Origin: Bettongia penicillata ogilbyi
Taxonomy: Eukaryota; Chordata; Mammalia; Diprotodontia; Potoroidae
Assembly (NCBI GenBank): GCA_023548195.1
Contig: JAJHZJ010000575.1
Coordinates: 2,418,671-2,482,670 of the forward strand
Reading direction: 5' to 3'
DNA length: 64,000 nucleotides
The number at the start of each line of letters is the position of its first letter. Position 1 is the first letter of the stretch. Positions 10,860 through 21,889 of the stretch are shown here, piece after piece. The position numbers and the translations under genes are program-made. The notes beneath the pieces are model-generated. The model was not told the origin of the DNA and ran no database searches. It saw nothing but the letters and a program-made list of their open reading frames with translations.

Positions 10860-11385
10860 CCCAACACTCCATCTCTCCTAGGCCCTTGTGTTGAACTATG
10901 ACAGCTGTCCTAAAGTAGGATCTGTATTTCTGAGTCAGTCTCTAAAAGTTGCCATTATTGACAATTCAACCTTTTCACATTTTCCCCATAGTTATTCAGG
11001 TTAATAAAAGTTGGAGCCAATGCACGTTAGAATATGGCATGTCCCCAGTACGGTCCAGCTGCCATTTTCCCCAACTGGTTGTGTGCTATGTACCTTACCC
11101 GAATTTCAAGGATAACTCAGTGTATGTCCTCTTCCAACTCCCGTTCCTCCTTCTCATCTGCTGACAGGAATCTCCCCAAGTCCCCTTGACTTCTTCCTCA
11201 TTCTGGGTTCCTTCTTCACACACCATCAGAATCCTACTCTGGGCTTCCCCCAGACCTGGTTAGTTACAGAACCTCTGATCATTCCATCATTGGAAAGTCA
11301 CCTCACTGCTGTAGCGGTGCACAGAAGATGACAAAGCAGGGCAGGTCAAGAAATTGTAGAAGTGTAGAGAAGAGAACCCTCAGAA
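10860..11385. other. No recognisable gene
   Basis: Pyrimidine-rich unique sequence. A divergent L2 interior is possible at 11130-11260 but not supported well enough to call. Confidence 0.4.
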
Positions 11386-11389
11386 CACA

Positions 11390-11530
11390 GAGCAAAAAGC
11401 GCCAGGGTTGGGAAAAAAGGTCTGGGGTTCCAATCTCACTTTTGATGCTCTCTCCAAGTGACCTTGGGCAAGTTATCATCTCCAGTTATATGAGCCCATG
11501 ACCTCCATCTCTGTGCATCTCTAGGTTTTC
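11390..11530 (+). mobile_element. MIR3-like SINE fragment
   Basis: Contains GGTCTGGGGTTCCAATCTCA, then AGTGACCTTGGGCAAGTTAT, in MIR sense order. Confidence 0.55.
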
Positions 11531-11827
11531 TGCCCTCAATAGATATACTCCATCTTTGCTCCAGAGGTCATAATTTCTTGATCATAAAGCCATATCCTAT
11601 TCTCTAGTGCCTCCCCCTTTCATCTGCCTTGTCTCATTATCCTTCCCAAATGACCACCATGACTGTGATAATGAATATTTCTGATTATGAGGATGACAAT
11701 CTGCCTTAGTAGAATACATGGAGATGGACAATACGCTGTCTAAACTTTAGGCACCGGCAGAGGCATGAAAGCACCTTATTTGCCCCTAAGGTCTGTTTCT
11801 TTCCCAAGATGTCATAATCTCGAGAGA

Positions 11828-12020
11828 TCAGGGGTTCTTAACCTGGGGTCTGTGAACTTACTGCTAATTTTGGTTTTAACATTTTGGTAACTACCTCACT
11901 ATAATGTGACATATAATACTATTTCCATAAAATACTAATACTATTTTATTTGATGCTTTTAAAAACAGGATTCTGAGAAGAGATCCAGTCCATAGACTTC
12001 TCCATACTGACTGGTCATGG
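11828..12020 (+). mobile_element. Non-autonomous DNA-transposon relic (hAT-like terminus)
   Basis: Starts CAGGGGTTCTTAACCTGGGG and continues with a body found in pieces at 186, 30592, 32078 and 36085. The inverted partner terminus is eroded here, so no target-site duplication could be read. Confidence 0.5.
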
Positions 12021-12187
12021 GACTATAACACATAAAAACCTAATGAATCTTTGCTATTGAAGCTTTCCCAGAGCTTTCTGGTACATCTTCAGAGAATCAC
12101 AGGAATCCCCAGAAGTAGACTGTGGTCAAGAATTTTGACAAGTCTAAGGCAAGACTAAATCTAACCCTAATTCTTTAGGACAAATCG

Positions 12188-12234
12188 TATATGTGTGTAT
12201 GTGTACCTGTACATATGTGTATATGTGTGTGTAT
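12188..12234. repeat. TG/TA microsatellite
   Basis: Imperfect TATGTG/TACATA tract, immediately upstream of the BovB relic. Confidence 0.85.
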
Positions 12235-12309
12235 TTTCTTTGTAAGAAAGGAAGGGAAGGGGCTTTTGTATGTTTTCTTATCTTGCTCAATATGCCAGTA
12301 TATTCGGGA

Positions 12310-13275
12310 AAACACAAGAGAGGCTACTGGATTGGAAAAGATTAGCTTACATCCCAATCCTAAAGAACGACAATGCCAAAGAGTGTTCATGTTACAATTA
12401 TGCTCATTTCATACCCCAAGGTTATACTTAAGATTCTGTAAGCTAGGCTTCAGCAATAGGTGAATGGAGAATTACCTGAAGACCAGACTGGTTTTCAAAG
12501 AGGCAGAGGCACTAGAGACCAAATTGCCAACATGCACTGGATTATGGAGAAAGCAAGGGAGTTCCAGAAAAACATTCATTTCCCCTTCATTGACTACCCT
12601 AAAGCCTTTGACTATGTGAATCAAAATAAAATGTGGCAGGTCCTCAAAGAGATGGGAATACCAGATCTCCTTATTTGTTTCCTGAGGAGCCTGTATGAGG
12701 GCCAAGAAACACCAGTTAGAACTAAACATGGAACAACTAGTTGGTTTAAGATTCAGAAAGGCATATAACAAGGCTGAATATTGTCACTTTATCTATTTAA
12801 GTTATATACAGGGTACAGTCATGCAAAATCCCAGGCCATATATTCAAAAGCCTTAAGAGTTTCCAGGAAAAATATCAACAATCTTAGATATGCAGGCAAT
12901 ATCACTCTGAGGGAAAAAATTGAAGAATAATTAAGAAGCCTCCTGCTGAGGGTGGAAGAGGAGAGTGTAAAAGCTGGCTTGAAGCTTAACATCAAAAAAA
13001 CTAGTATCTTGGCAAATGGTCCCATCGCTTCCTGGCAAACGGAGGTAGAAGAAATGGAAGTAGTGCCAGATTTTATATTCTTGGGCTCAGAGATCACTAC
13101 ACGTGGCAACTTGCTCCTTGGAAGGAGAGCCATGGTAAATCTGGACAGCAGACTAAAAAGCAGAGACTTCATCTTGCCAACAATATCCACATAGTCAAAG
13201 CTATGGTTTCTCCAGTAGCAATGTATGGCTGTCAGACTAGGACTAGAAGGAAATCTGATTGCCACAGAAATGACT
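12310..13275 (+). pseudogene. BovB/RTE LINE reverse transcriptase fragment
   Basis: The conceptual product contains, in order: ATGLEKISLHPNPKERQCQ; a 102-codon frame (12460-12768) with DQTGFQRGRGTRDQIANMHW, IDYPKAFDYVNQNKMW and RTKHGTTSWF; then, after frame breaks, an 80-codon frame (12952-13194) with GLKLNIKKTSIL and FIFLGSEITT; then PVAMYGCQT near 13215-13240. These are the fingers, palm and thumb blocks of a BovB-type reverse transcriptase. The catalytic YADD box reads as YAGN at about 12889-12900, so it is inactive. Several stops and frameshifts split the frame. The endonuclease part is absent upstream. Confidence 0.85.
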
Positions 13276-13385
13276 CTCAAACCGTGGGGCTGAGGAACAC
13301 TTTTGTGACTCCACATGTTCATGACTCCAGACCCATCACTCTATCCAATGCACCATCAACCTGCCTGAGTGATTGCCTAGGTTCT
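13276..13385 (-). mobile_element. SINE head fragment between two BovB pieces
   Basis: ATGACTCCAGACCCATCACT and CTATCCAATGCACCATCAAC correspond to the reversed head of the marsupial CORE-SINE (normally GACTCCAGGCC, then CACTCTATCCACTG). It separates two copies of the same BovB region. Confidence 0.55.
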
Positions 13386-13590
13386 CATCACAGCAGAGAC
13401 TTCCCCTTGCCAACAAAGTTATATATGGTCAAAACTGTGGTTTTTCCAGTAGCAATGAATGATCATGAGAGTTGGACTCTAAGGAGAGCTTACTGCCACA
13501 GGATTGACACTCCCATCTTGTGGTGCTGGAGAAGATACCATACAATAATATCCTCCGAACTGGTCACTCGGCTTTCATTCTCTAGCCCCA
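13386..13590 (+). pseudogene. Second BovB reverse-transcriptase C-terminal piece
   Basis: Reads SRDFPLPTKLYMVKTVVFPV, then HESWTLRRAYCHRID, then LWCWRR. The first blocks repeat the region already present at about 13155-13270, so this is a second copy or a local duplication rather than a continuation. Confidence 0.75.
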
Positions 13591-13715
13591 CCCCTTTCTA
13601 TTCATAGTCTTACCAGGCTTCCTAAAGCAAACAAAAAATTTTTGTTATTTTTCCTTTTTCAAAAAGGTAAATTCCTAATTACCTGCCACAGCAGAAAAAC
13701 AAAAAGCAAGATAAT

Positions 13716-13915
13716 TCATTTTTGTTGTTCAATTATGTCCAATTCTTTGTGACCCCATGGATCATAGTACACCAGACCTTTTTATCCTTTACTGTTTCTT
13801 GAAGTTTGTGCAAGCTCATGTTCATTGTTTCCATGACAATATCCAGCCATCTCATTCTCTGCCTTCCCCTACTCCTTTTGCCTTCAATCTTTCCCAACAC
13901 CAGGGTCTTTTCCAA
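13716..13915 (-). mobile_element. BovB/RTE 3' end, opposite strand
   Basis: The minus strand encodes EKTLVLGKIEGKRSRGRQRM, then RWLDIVMETMNMSLHKLQE, then a HGVTKNWT-like C-terminus: the BovB protein terminus. The DNA then runs into the GGGGTCACAAAGAATTGGAC-type terminal sequence. It is inverted relative to the two fragments at 12310-13590, so at least two insertions or an inversion are involved. Its last about 45 bp closely match the SINE tails at 9218 and 21200. Confidence 0.8.
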
Positions 13916-13920
13916 TGACT

Positions 13921-14100
13921 GTTATGAAGTCTTTTTCAAAACTACACGTATATAGCCTACATTGAATTGCTTGCCTTCTCAGTGGGGAGGAAGGAAGGGA
14001 GAGAAGTCGGAAATCAAAGTTTTAAGAACAAATGTTGAGAATTGTTTTCTCCTTACACATTACAATTGTTTTCACATACAACTGGGAAATAAGAAATATA
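13921..14100 (+). mobile_element. L1 3' UTR end
   Basis: Sense blocks TATAGCCTACATTGAATTGC, TTGCCTTCTCAGTGGGG and TTCACATACAACTGGGAAAT match the marsupial L1 3' end reversed at 47-150. Confidence 0.7.
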
Positions 14101-14335
14101 TGTAATGGGATTTGGAAATCTATCTTGCCTTACAAGAAAAGAGAGAAGATGGGGATAAGGAAAGGGAGGGGTGTGATAGAAGGGAGCGCAGATTGGGCGA
14201 AGGGATAATCAGAAAGCATGGTGTTTTGGGGTAGGGGAGGGGAGACATGGGGAGAAAATTTGGAACTCAAAATTTTGTGGAAATGAGTGTTGAAAACTAA
14301 AAGTAAATAAATAAGCATAAAAAAGAAAAACTATT
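14101..14335 (+). mobile_element. L1/HAL1-type 3' UTR end with A-rich tail
   Basis: Contains TGTTTTGGGGTAGGGGAGGG, GGGGAGAAAATTTGGAACTC and GAAATGAGTGTTGAAAACTA, homologous block for block to the 3' end of the HAL1-like element on the other strand at 44290-44420. Ends in an A-rich run interrupted by G and T. 5'-truncated. Confidence 0.75.
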
Positions 14336-15090
14336 TTCTAAAAGAAAAAATTGAGTGAGAAAGGTGGCATTTCCTTACTATTTTGCAGATCTCTTCAATG
14401 ATTCACTTGGTTGATATTAGCTAGATTCTGCTCTCTGCTTCTGCATTGTCTGTGGAGATTTGGTGGAAGTATATGAGGAGAATACGGCATCACTAAGACA
14501 TGGAGTAGGGAAAGAAAAGAGCATCTGAAGAGATCTTTCAGACAATGGTGGACATTTTTCAACACTCACCAAAACTCTACCAGGAGTAGTTTCGTAAATG
14601 TTAGCCAAGATGTGGAACCTGAGACCATATCAATGAATGAATGAGAGTGAAAAAAGCAAATCACAAAAAATAGTTTTAAACTTACAGACTTTGTAAAAGA
14701 GGCTAGGGGAATCCCCCTTGTCTGAGGATCATACCTTGAGAACTGCACGTGTAGTAATAGCTGATCATGATGGCTACCACTTTTTTATTGTGCTAAGCAC
14801 TTTACAGTTATTATCTTTACCCCTGGATCCCCACGCTCTGAAAGATGAGCTTTAGATTTACCTTTGTAGGGTCTCCATGTTATATCCTGACCATGCCATC
14901 TGCTCTTAAGCCATCGTTGCCATCTGCCTCCCACCAGAAACTTGACCTCAGTCCCTCAGGCCCCTGGCTCTAATAGGTCAGCTTTACCCTCATCTTGCCT
15001 GGGTGTGGGCCTCCAGCATATTTCCCAGTCATCTTCTACCCAAGTCCTCAGAGGATCTGCTCCCACCTTCCACTTTCAAGAACATAGATG
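14336..15090. other. No gene; possible old MIR and L2 debris
   Basis: About 14770-14830 resembles a reversed MIR end (GTGCTAAGCACTTTACAGTT). The remainder was not classified. Confidence 0.4.
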
Positions 15091-15094
15091 GGTG

Positions 15095-15210
15095 TCCTCT
15101 TTTTGCATTAAAACATAAACTCTTTGAGGGCAGGGATTGTTTAACTTTCTTGTCGCTGCATCTCCAGCATATATTAAAGCAAATATATGCCTGACATATG
15201 CTCTATGGAA
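15095..15210 (+). mobile_element. L2-like 3' end
   Basis: AACATAAACTCTTTGAGGGC, then AGGGATTGTTTAAC, then TCGCTGCATCTCCAGC. The final AATAAA-type tail is eroded. Confidence 0.55.
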
Positions 15211-15214
15211 CTAT

Positions 15215-15920
15215 CTGCTACAGACTTGCTTGGATGAGTCTTTGTGATTCATGGAAGGGAAGGAGGGTCTTCAAGACTATTCCCCAAGCAACAGGGATCC
15301 ATAGAATAAGGAGCTTGGGAGCACTGGACCAAAAGCCTGGTCTCTTCCAGGGGCATTCCAGAGGCCTCTAGGGCGTCTCAGAGTGGAGAGATGCTGATCC
15401 CTTGGGGCATCAGGCAGAATTTGCTTCCTTCCTGCTCCCACTGCTCAGATGCCCTACCTGCTTTCCAGATCACACTTAAGCTTTGCTTTAACATGTTGTC
15501 TCAGACTCAGCAAGAATGTCTGCACTTGGAAGTGGAGGGAACACCATTACTTCCTCAAAATGTGGGCAAAGGAAGACATCGGCAAAGGGCTAAATAGACG
15601 GGTGAAGCCTATGCCTTTTCAAAACTCTCCTAGAGAATATGCCAACAAGAATAGACCATCTCCTACCTGCCAAATGATTAGTAATGCCATAACATATGTA
15701 GAAGGCTACCTCAGGTGTCAGTGTTTATTACTGTTTTCAGGCTGATCATTACTGGGGTGCTTTTTTCCCTAGGCCTTCACGGGCATCTTATATTTTTCTC
15801 ATGATTTTTCTAATTAACTAGACTAAGCTGCCATCCCTTCAAGTAGCAAAACTGGGCCAGTCACCAAGAGATTATAAGAAATCTGCCTACATGACAGTCA
15901 TTGGCTTCTGCAGTAATAAA
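15215..15920. other. No recognisable gene or repeat
   Basis: Unique-looking. The longest open frame (15449-15745, 98 codons) has no recognisable domain. Confidence 0.45.
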
Positions 15921-15924
15921 TGAA

Positions 15925-16090
15925 TGAATGCACATAATATTGTACTTGGGTAATACTTAATCTTCAAAGGACTTTACAAATGTGAATTAATCCTCCCAAT
16001 TACTAAAAGCTGCAATTAAAGCCGATTACTCCCATTTTTTAGCAGGGCAAAGTGAGTCAAAGTGATTTCATTTCTTTGCTAACATGTTAA
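15925..16090 (-). mobile_element. MIR-type SINE fragment
   Basis: AAGGACTTTACAAATGTGAA, then TCCCATTTTTTAGCAGGGCA: a reversed MIR 3' half. Confidence 0.5.
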
Positions 16091-16619
16091 GTACCTTTGA
16101 CTTTCACAAAAAGATTGACATTAAGAAATTCAAGTGATTTAAAATAAAATTATTTAAAAGCACACATATAGTTAGTCACAGTAAGGATGAATGGCTTATT
16201 ATGAATTATTTTCTCTCCACTGTAAATTGTATAATCAAAGCATCAATCCTTCTCTAAAACCCACAAAATGTTGAAATTATCCCCTTCAGTTTGGGAGGCC
16301 TAATTCAGATAGTTTGCTTTCCTGCATAAAGATTTTACTATTGACAAACATTCATTTTTGTCCTCTAGTGCAGGCAGATCCAGTATCCCATGTCTTTTAT
16401 AAAAACAGAGAATCCACAAATCAGAGTGGGCAGGGATATATGAGTGGTTATCCGCATCATTCGAGAGGATGATGTTCACCTTGATAAGCTGTCACCCATC
16501 CCCTGGTTCTTTGGGGAAACAAACTGGTAGTGACATGAAATGGAGGATGGATTGAAAACTGTAGACCATAGCAGTAAAGAACTTATCTAGAGCATGTGGA
16601 GGGCAAATAAATCTTAAAG
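16091..16619. other. No recognisable gene or repeat
   Basis: AT-rich unique-looking sequence up to the L1 target site. Confidence 0.4.
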
Positions 16620-17440
16620 AAGGTAAGGTTGGTCATTCTGGAGAGCAATTTGGAACTATGCCCACAGAGCTACAACAATGTGTATATCCTTTGACCCAGC
16701 TATATAGCTTTTAGGACTGTATTCCTAAGAGATAATAAAAATGGGAAAGGGTCCCACATGTACAAAAATATTTGTAGCAGCTCTCTTTGTGGTGGCTAAA
16801 AACTGGAAATCAAGGGGATGCCCATCAATTGGGGAATGGTTGAATAAATTGTGGTATATGAATATAATGGAATACTATTGTGCTTTAAGAAATGATGAAC
16901 AGGAAGACTTCAGAGAGGCCTGGAAAGATTTATATGAGCTGATGCTTAGTGAAAGGAGCAGAACCAGGAGAACTTTGTGCACAGCAACAACCACAGTGTG
17001 AGAGGAATTTTTCTGGTAGACTTAGCACTTCATTGCAGTGCAAGGGTTTAAAAAATTTCCAATGGACTTGAGTTAAAATGCCTTTCACATCCTGAGAAAG
17101 AACTATGGAACTGGATCACAAAATGAAGTTGACTATTTTTTTTAGCATTATGTTTTGATTTGTTTTGTTTTATGATTTCTCCCATTCATTTTAATTCTTC
17201 TATGCAACATAACTAAAGTAAAAATGTATTTAGTAGGAACGAATGTGTAGAACCTATATAAAATTGTATGCCATCTCAGAGAGGGAGTGCTGAGGGAGAG
17301 AGGATGAGGGGGACGTAGGGGAAAAAAATCTAAGGTATATGAAAGTGATTGTAGAACACTTAAAACAAATAAAATAATTTAACTAAAAAATTTTAAAAAA
17401 TTTAAAAAGATACCCTTAAAAAAAAAAAAGGTGAGGTTGG
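16620..17440 (+). mobile_element. 5'-truncated L1 with target-site duplication
   Basis: L1 body at 16633-17427, flanked by AAGGTAAGGTTGG (16620-16632) and AAGGTGAGGTTGG (17428-17440), a 13-bp target-site duplication with one mismatch. The body starts GTCATTCTGGAGAGCAATTT. At 16741-17001 it holds an 86-codon open frame with FVAALFVVAKNW, CPSIGEWLNKLWY and IMEYYCALRNDE, the pattern of the ORF2-end/3'-UTR region found across mammalian L1s. It ends in an A-rich tail. No endonuclease or polymerase domain remains. Confidence 0.88.
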
Positions 17441-17454
17441 GACCAGAAGGCATG

Positions 17455-17615
17455 AAGATATTGGATCTCAGAACCTGGATTCAAGAGACTTGCATTTAAA
17501 TCTTGCCTCTGTACTTTCTCTGTGAGGGACCTTGGGCAAGTCACTTAACTGGCCTTGGCCTCAGTTTCCCAGTGTATAACCCTAGCTTCTAAATCTATGG
17601 TTTTATAAAGTTCCT
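17455..17615 (+). mobile_element. MIR-type SINE fragment
   Basis: GCATTTAAATCTTGCCTCTG, then GACCTTGGGCAAGTCACTTA, then GGCCTCAGTTTCCCAGTG. Confidence 0.7.
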
Positions 17616-17689
17616 GTATTTCTCATTTACTAAGAGAATATAATAAAATATTAAAAATCTAACAACTTGAATCCATCATCTCTCCACAA

Positions 17690-17935
17690 TAGATGACTTA
17701 CAGATACTTAATACAATATTTTATGTCTGTAACTGAGATTCTCTTCCCCAAAACCCTAGGAGGTAGGTACTATTGTTGTATCCATTTTATAGATGAGGAA
17801 ACTAAGGCAAGCAGTCATTAATTGACTTGCCCAGGGTCACACAGCTAGAAAGTTTCTGAAGCTGGATCTGAGCTCAGGTCCTCTTGATTCCAGACCAGCG
17901 TTCTACCCTTTGTGTCACCTACTTTCCCCTTGTTG
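17690..17935 (-). mobile_element. MIR-type CORE-SINE, minus strand
   Basis: CCATTTTATAGATGAGGAAA, then GACTTGCCCAGGGTCACACA, then GATTCCAGACCAGCGTTCTA. Well preserved CORE. Confidence 0.75.
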
Positions 17936-18329
17936 AGTCTATTTGATGAGTTCTTGCTAAGGTTACTTTCATGGTGCTATGCCACATCCTGCCTTCTTTC
18001 AGTTTCCCAAAGGCATCATGTGATTTCAGGCAGAGGTGGCCAAGCACAATTTTAGGGAAGTAAATTACGCATCTTCTCACGCACTAATTACCTTCTTCCT
18101 CCTATGACTATTGAGACTCCAATTGATATTTTTAGATGGTTGCTTGAATTACTTTAAGAGAGTAACAGCAATTGGATCTGAAGTCAATTAGTTGTTTGGG
18201 TTTTTTCTACTTTTTTCCCCATTAGAGTGACCACAGGCTATTGAGCTGGACAAGGGGATGGCAAGTAATAACGCTATGCAGAATTTTTCACACTAAGTAG
18301 TCCTCTTGGAACCACATTTATATAGGAAT

Positions 18330-18500
18330 GCTTTATTAATAGAGTGCTTTATTCACAACCAGGCTGTGAGACAGAGATTAAAGGGAGAGAACATTATCCC
18401 CATTTGACAGATTTTGAGCTGAAAATCACATATCCCCTAAGCACCATGACTGAGACTTGAAACTAGATCTCCTGAAGTTGTGTCCTGTCCTATTCTAGCA
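18330..18500 (-). mobile_element. MIR-type SINE fragment
   Basis: CCATTTGACAGATTTTGAGC followed by a decayed CORE and AACTAGATCTCCTGAAG. Confidence 0.5.
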
Positions 18501-18789
18501 TCAATTTCTACAAACTGATTCAACTTCTGGATAACTTTGACTGTAGAGATGGTTTTCCTGATCCCTTTCTGCAGCTTTTATCTGTTGCTCCCTAGACTTT
18601 TCTCCAGCAACTCACCACCACTACAACCACCATCAACAATGAGGGCAATGACAATGAAGATGACAACATCTACTCTGTCTTCTATAAGATAATCATGATT
18701 TACATCCTCCTCTTTCTCCAGGTGTAACATGGATATAACATTAATCCTCAAATGTCATGGATCTCAGGTCTAATGTTATCCTGGTCACT

Positions 18790-19310
18790 CACCAGCTAAT
18801 CAATATCCTTGCTAACATGTGCCATCCAAAATGGAACCACTGCTCCAGGTATGGTCTGACCAGAACAGAGTACTATGAGTGATCACCAGCTGGCTCATGG
18901 AAACTCCACTGGCCTTAATCTGGACGGTGGATACGGCACTGGGACCACTCACTGCAAACTTAACCTCCCCTGAAACTTCCACATATTTTTCCAAACTTTG
19001 TACAATGTCTGTCCCATATGTACTTGCGGAGTTGATTTCTTGAACTCAAGCAGAAGATTTTACATTTATTTCTACTTTACTTCTTTAGAGTCAGTTCAAA
19101 GGTCCAGCTTTGAGAGAGCTTTCTGAATCTTAACTTCATATCCAGTAAGTTAGCTGTCATTCTCTGCTTAGCAATGAGAGAGCAACATGTGCCAATAGTC
19201 TGAATCAAAAGATGCTTCCCATTTCTATTAAGGTGATCCTGGGAGGCCAGTTGACCTGTTCCTCATTTGTTTTATTTACAAATGGATAAAATATATGATC
19301 TGGGTAGATT
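18790..19310 (-). mobile_element. CR1/L3-type LINE interior, minus strand
   Basis: The plus strand shows blocks known from reversed CR1/L3 elements: CTCCAGGTATGGTCTGACCA, GAACAGAGTACTATGAG, then TGAACTCAAGCAGAAGATTT followed by ACATTTATTT. This is the CR1-type coding/3' region read backwards. It is very old and full of stops. Confidence 0.55.
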
Positions 19311-19785
19311 CTGTGCCAGCCCAAGGCTGCCCTTGGCACCCATGAACACTTTCAATCACACTGATATATGGACAAACATCACAGTTCACAAATTCCAGTA
19401 GGTTTGTGTGAATGAGCAAAATGTATCCCAAAGTCCTGAGAATTTCCTATTTTTAAGTCCTGGATCTTACTGGCAAAAATCCCCAGAGCCCAGGATACAA
19501 TTGTTCTGTTTGCCTTCTCATTATTCCTGCTTCTAGCTTAAGTTTATGTGAACAGGATGAGAATGGAAATATGGCACAGGTTCCATTCAAACTGTGCTAT
19601 AGGGCCAGATAAGAAAAACCTACAGACCAGCAAAAAAGGTACCCCAAATGTGATGACATGCCAACACCAAAGGGCTTCCAGGAGAGGAAGAAGTTGTAAT
19701 TTTATCACGAAGTTAAAAGATCAAAGTTCGGGCCACCCACGTCAAGGAGATGGGGAGGTTGGATATCAGTAGGAAATGTAGATCC
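19311..19785. other. No recognisable gene
   Basis: A 74-codon frame at 19548-19772 is rich in basic residues but matches no family I recognise. It may be chance. Confidence 0.35.
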
Positions 19786-19789
19786 CTCT

Positions 19790-19832
19790 GTGTGAGTGTG
19801 AGTGTGAGTGTGAGTGTGTGTGTGTGTGTGCA
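19790..19832. repeat. GTGTGA/TG microsatellite
   Basis: Repeats of TGTGAG passing into pure TG. Confidence 0.9.
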
Positions 19833-20234
19833 TGACCCTGTACATGAGTCATTTTAACTATTTTTACATTGTCAAAGTGAAACATTCTCTTCGAATTGGA
19901 CATTATCTAATGCGAATTCTGACCCCCAGAACATTCTAGAAGAATAAAAATGAAAATAGAACTCTAATAAATGCTATATACCAATTTATTATAGAAAAAC
20001 AGGACCAGAAGGGCCTTTCTGAAGTCATTTAGCCCATCCACATGATTTCAGACATAACCATACCAGAGAGACAAGTCTATATTTTTAAGCCTATTATTTT
20101 TAAGACTATGCAGAAGGATATTCCCAAATTTTATCTGAATGTCCAATAACTTAACAACCCTGACATCTAATCTTAGATCTCCCTGTTATCACTTACTGAC
20201 CACCATTAGTCCTTCAAAGGTGACTCCATTTTCA

Positions 20235-20425
20235 AAGTTGGCCTCAGGAAAAACTTCCTACCATTTAGAGCCATTCAAAGGGGTTTCCTGGAGAGGTGGT
20301 GACTCTCCCCCTTTGGAGCTCCTAGGCAAAGGCTTTAAAGCAGAGACCACTTGGCAGGTGCATTATGGGACAAAATTCTTTCAAATAGAGATTAGATGGG
20401 CCATTTCTAATTCTTAAACTCCCAG
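20235..20425 (+). mobile_element. CR1/L3-type LINE 3' end
   Basis: Contains AAAAACTTCCTACCATTTAG, GGTTTCCTGGAGAGGTGGTG, GGCTTTAAAGCAGAGACCAC and AGATTAGATGGGCC, in the order of a mammalian L3/CR1 3' end read in the sense direction. Confidence 0.6.
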
Positions 20426-20564
20426 ATTCTGACCTGATCCTTCTTTCTGTCATCTGTGGACGCCCAAGGTCTCTCCCTCTCTTCTCATAAATTCAGTGCC
20501 AGCCTCATAATCTTGTTCTGCAATGTGTATTATCATCTGCTTTGCTCCCTAAGGGCTATGGGAC

Positions 20565-20675
20565 TTTTCCATCTCCCCTATTAGAATGGGATATCCTTGA
20601 GAGCAGGGACTATTTTTACCTTTCTACATGTATCCACACATGGTGAGCACTTAATAAATGTTTGTTTCATTCATT
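20565..20675 (+). mobile_element. L2 3' end
   Basis: ATATCCTTGAGAGCAGGGAC, then ATGTATCCACACATGG, then AGCACTTAATAAATGTTTGT. Confidence 0.75.
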
Positions 20676-20869
20676 TGTTGTTATAACTAATGGAAAAAGT
20701 AAAAACAGAAAATTGGTTATGTATCAGAGTCTACTGGCTCAACCATTTCAGTCAAAAATTATTTTCTGGTTCCCATCTACTCAAGCCAATGGTTTACTCT
20801 TGGGTGCCCTGATATTCTGCATGCACCTTGGAGGTCCCAGGTTGCTTTATGCTTGCAGCCCAGACTTAA

Positions 20870-20965
20870 AAACTCTCAGTAATTATTACAGATTAGGAGC
20901 TGGAAGGAACCTTAAACAGCATCTAGATTAATTTGTTTATGCAACAGATAAGGAAACTGAGAAAT
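20870..20965 (-). mobile_element. MIR/MIR3-type SINE fragment
   Basis: TAGGAGCTGGAAGGAACCTT, then ACAGATAAGGAAACTGAG. Confidence 0.6.
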
Positions 20966-21194
20966 TTGACAACTTAATCCTAAAATTCAATGTAGATGGA
21001 GCAGGAATGGCACACCTATATGGTTGTTTTCAGGGTTCTAGGAAAATGACATTTTCTTCAAAATAGACTTCTGTTATGAGCTTACCAGTGCTTGAAATTC
21101 CTTTAATTGGGGAGAGGTGAGGGTGGGAAGCATTTCATCTCCTAATTAGAGAAGAAGCAAAATGCAAAAAGGTGTAGGAGAGGCAACACACAAA

Positions 21195-21440
21195 TTTGTT
21201 CAGTCACTTTTCAGTTATGTCTGACTCTTCATGACTCTATTTGGAGTTTTTTTGGCAAACACACTGGAGTGATTGGCCATTTCCTTCTCCAATTCATTTT
21301 ACAGATGAGAAACCTGAGGCAAACAGGGTTAAGTGACTTGCCTAGGGTGACACAGCTAGTAAGTGTCTGAGGCTGATTTTTGAACTCAGGTATTCCTGAC
21401 TCCAGGCCTGACACTGTATTCATTACACCATCTAGCTGCT
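21195..21440 (-). mobile_element. Marsupial CORE-SINE with BovB-type tail, near full length
   Basis: Plus strand runs from the tail (GTTCAGTCACTTTTCAGTTA, GTCTGACTCTTCATGAC), through the CORE (CATTTTACAGATGAGAAACC), to the reversed head (CCATCTAGCTGCT). Confidence 0.85.
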
Positions 21441-21885
21441 CTTAGAAACATGAACTTCGGTGGGTTTCAGAGTATAAACATCTGATATTTTGGCCCTTCC
21501 TGATGCAAAGCTTAAAATGAGTAGGACTGGAGATCATAGGGACATGTGTGGAAGAGGGGAATGACACACCCTAGGGAGAAAGGGGAGGTTGAAGGCCCTA
21601 AAGGCATTTTTGGCTTGCTTTGACATTTTGTCACCAGACTTTGGATGTCCCAGGAAGCTGTGTTCATGATTGGGGAGAACCTTAATGAAACCCTGCCATA
21701 GTTAGGCCTTTACTAGAACTGCTGTCATGGTAGGAACATTGGCTTTTCCAAATGTAAAGTCATCACAGGAGGGTAACCAGTGGGCTAACCCCAGTGAAGG
21801 GATCACTCCTGAGGTGCTACAAAAGCACTTGTTTGAAGACCATGAAGAGCAGTTTCAGCAAAAGCAATGGGAACAGTCTAGTCTC
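21441..21885. other. No recognisable gene or repeat
   Basis: Unique-looking; only chance-length frames. Confidence 0.4.
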
Positions 21886-21889
21886 CTCT

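Noticed and set aside
19548..19772. 74-codon basic frame as a ribosomal-protein retrocopy
   Set aside because: No residue pattern of a ribosomal protein could be followed for more than a few positions.
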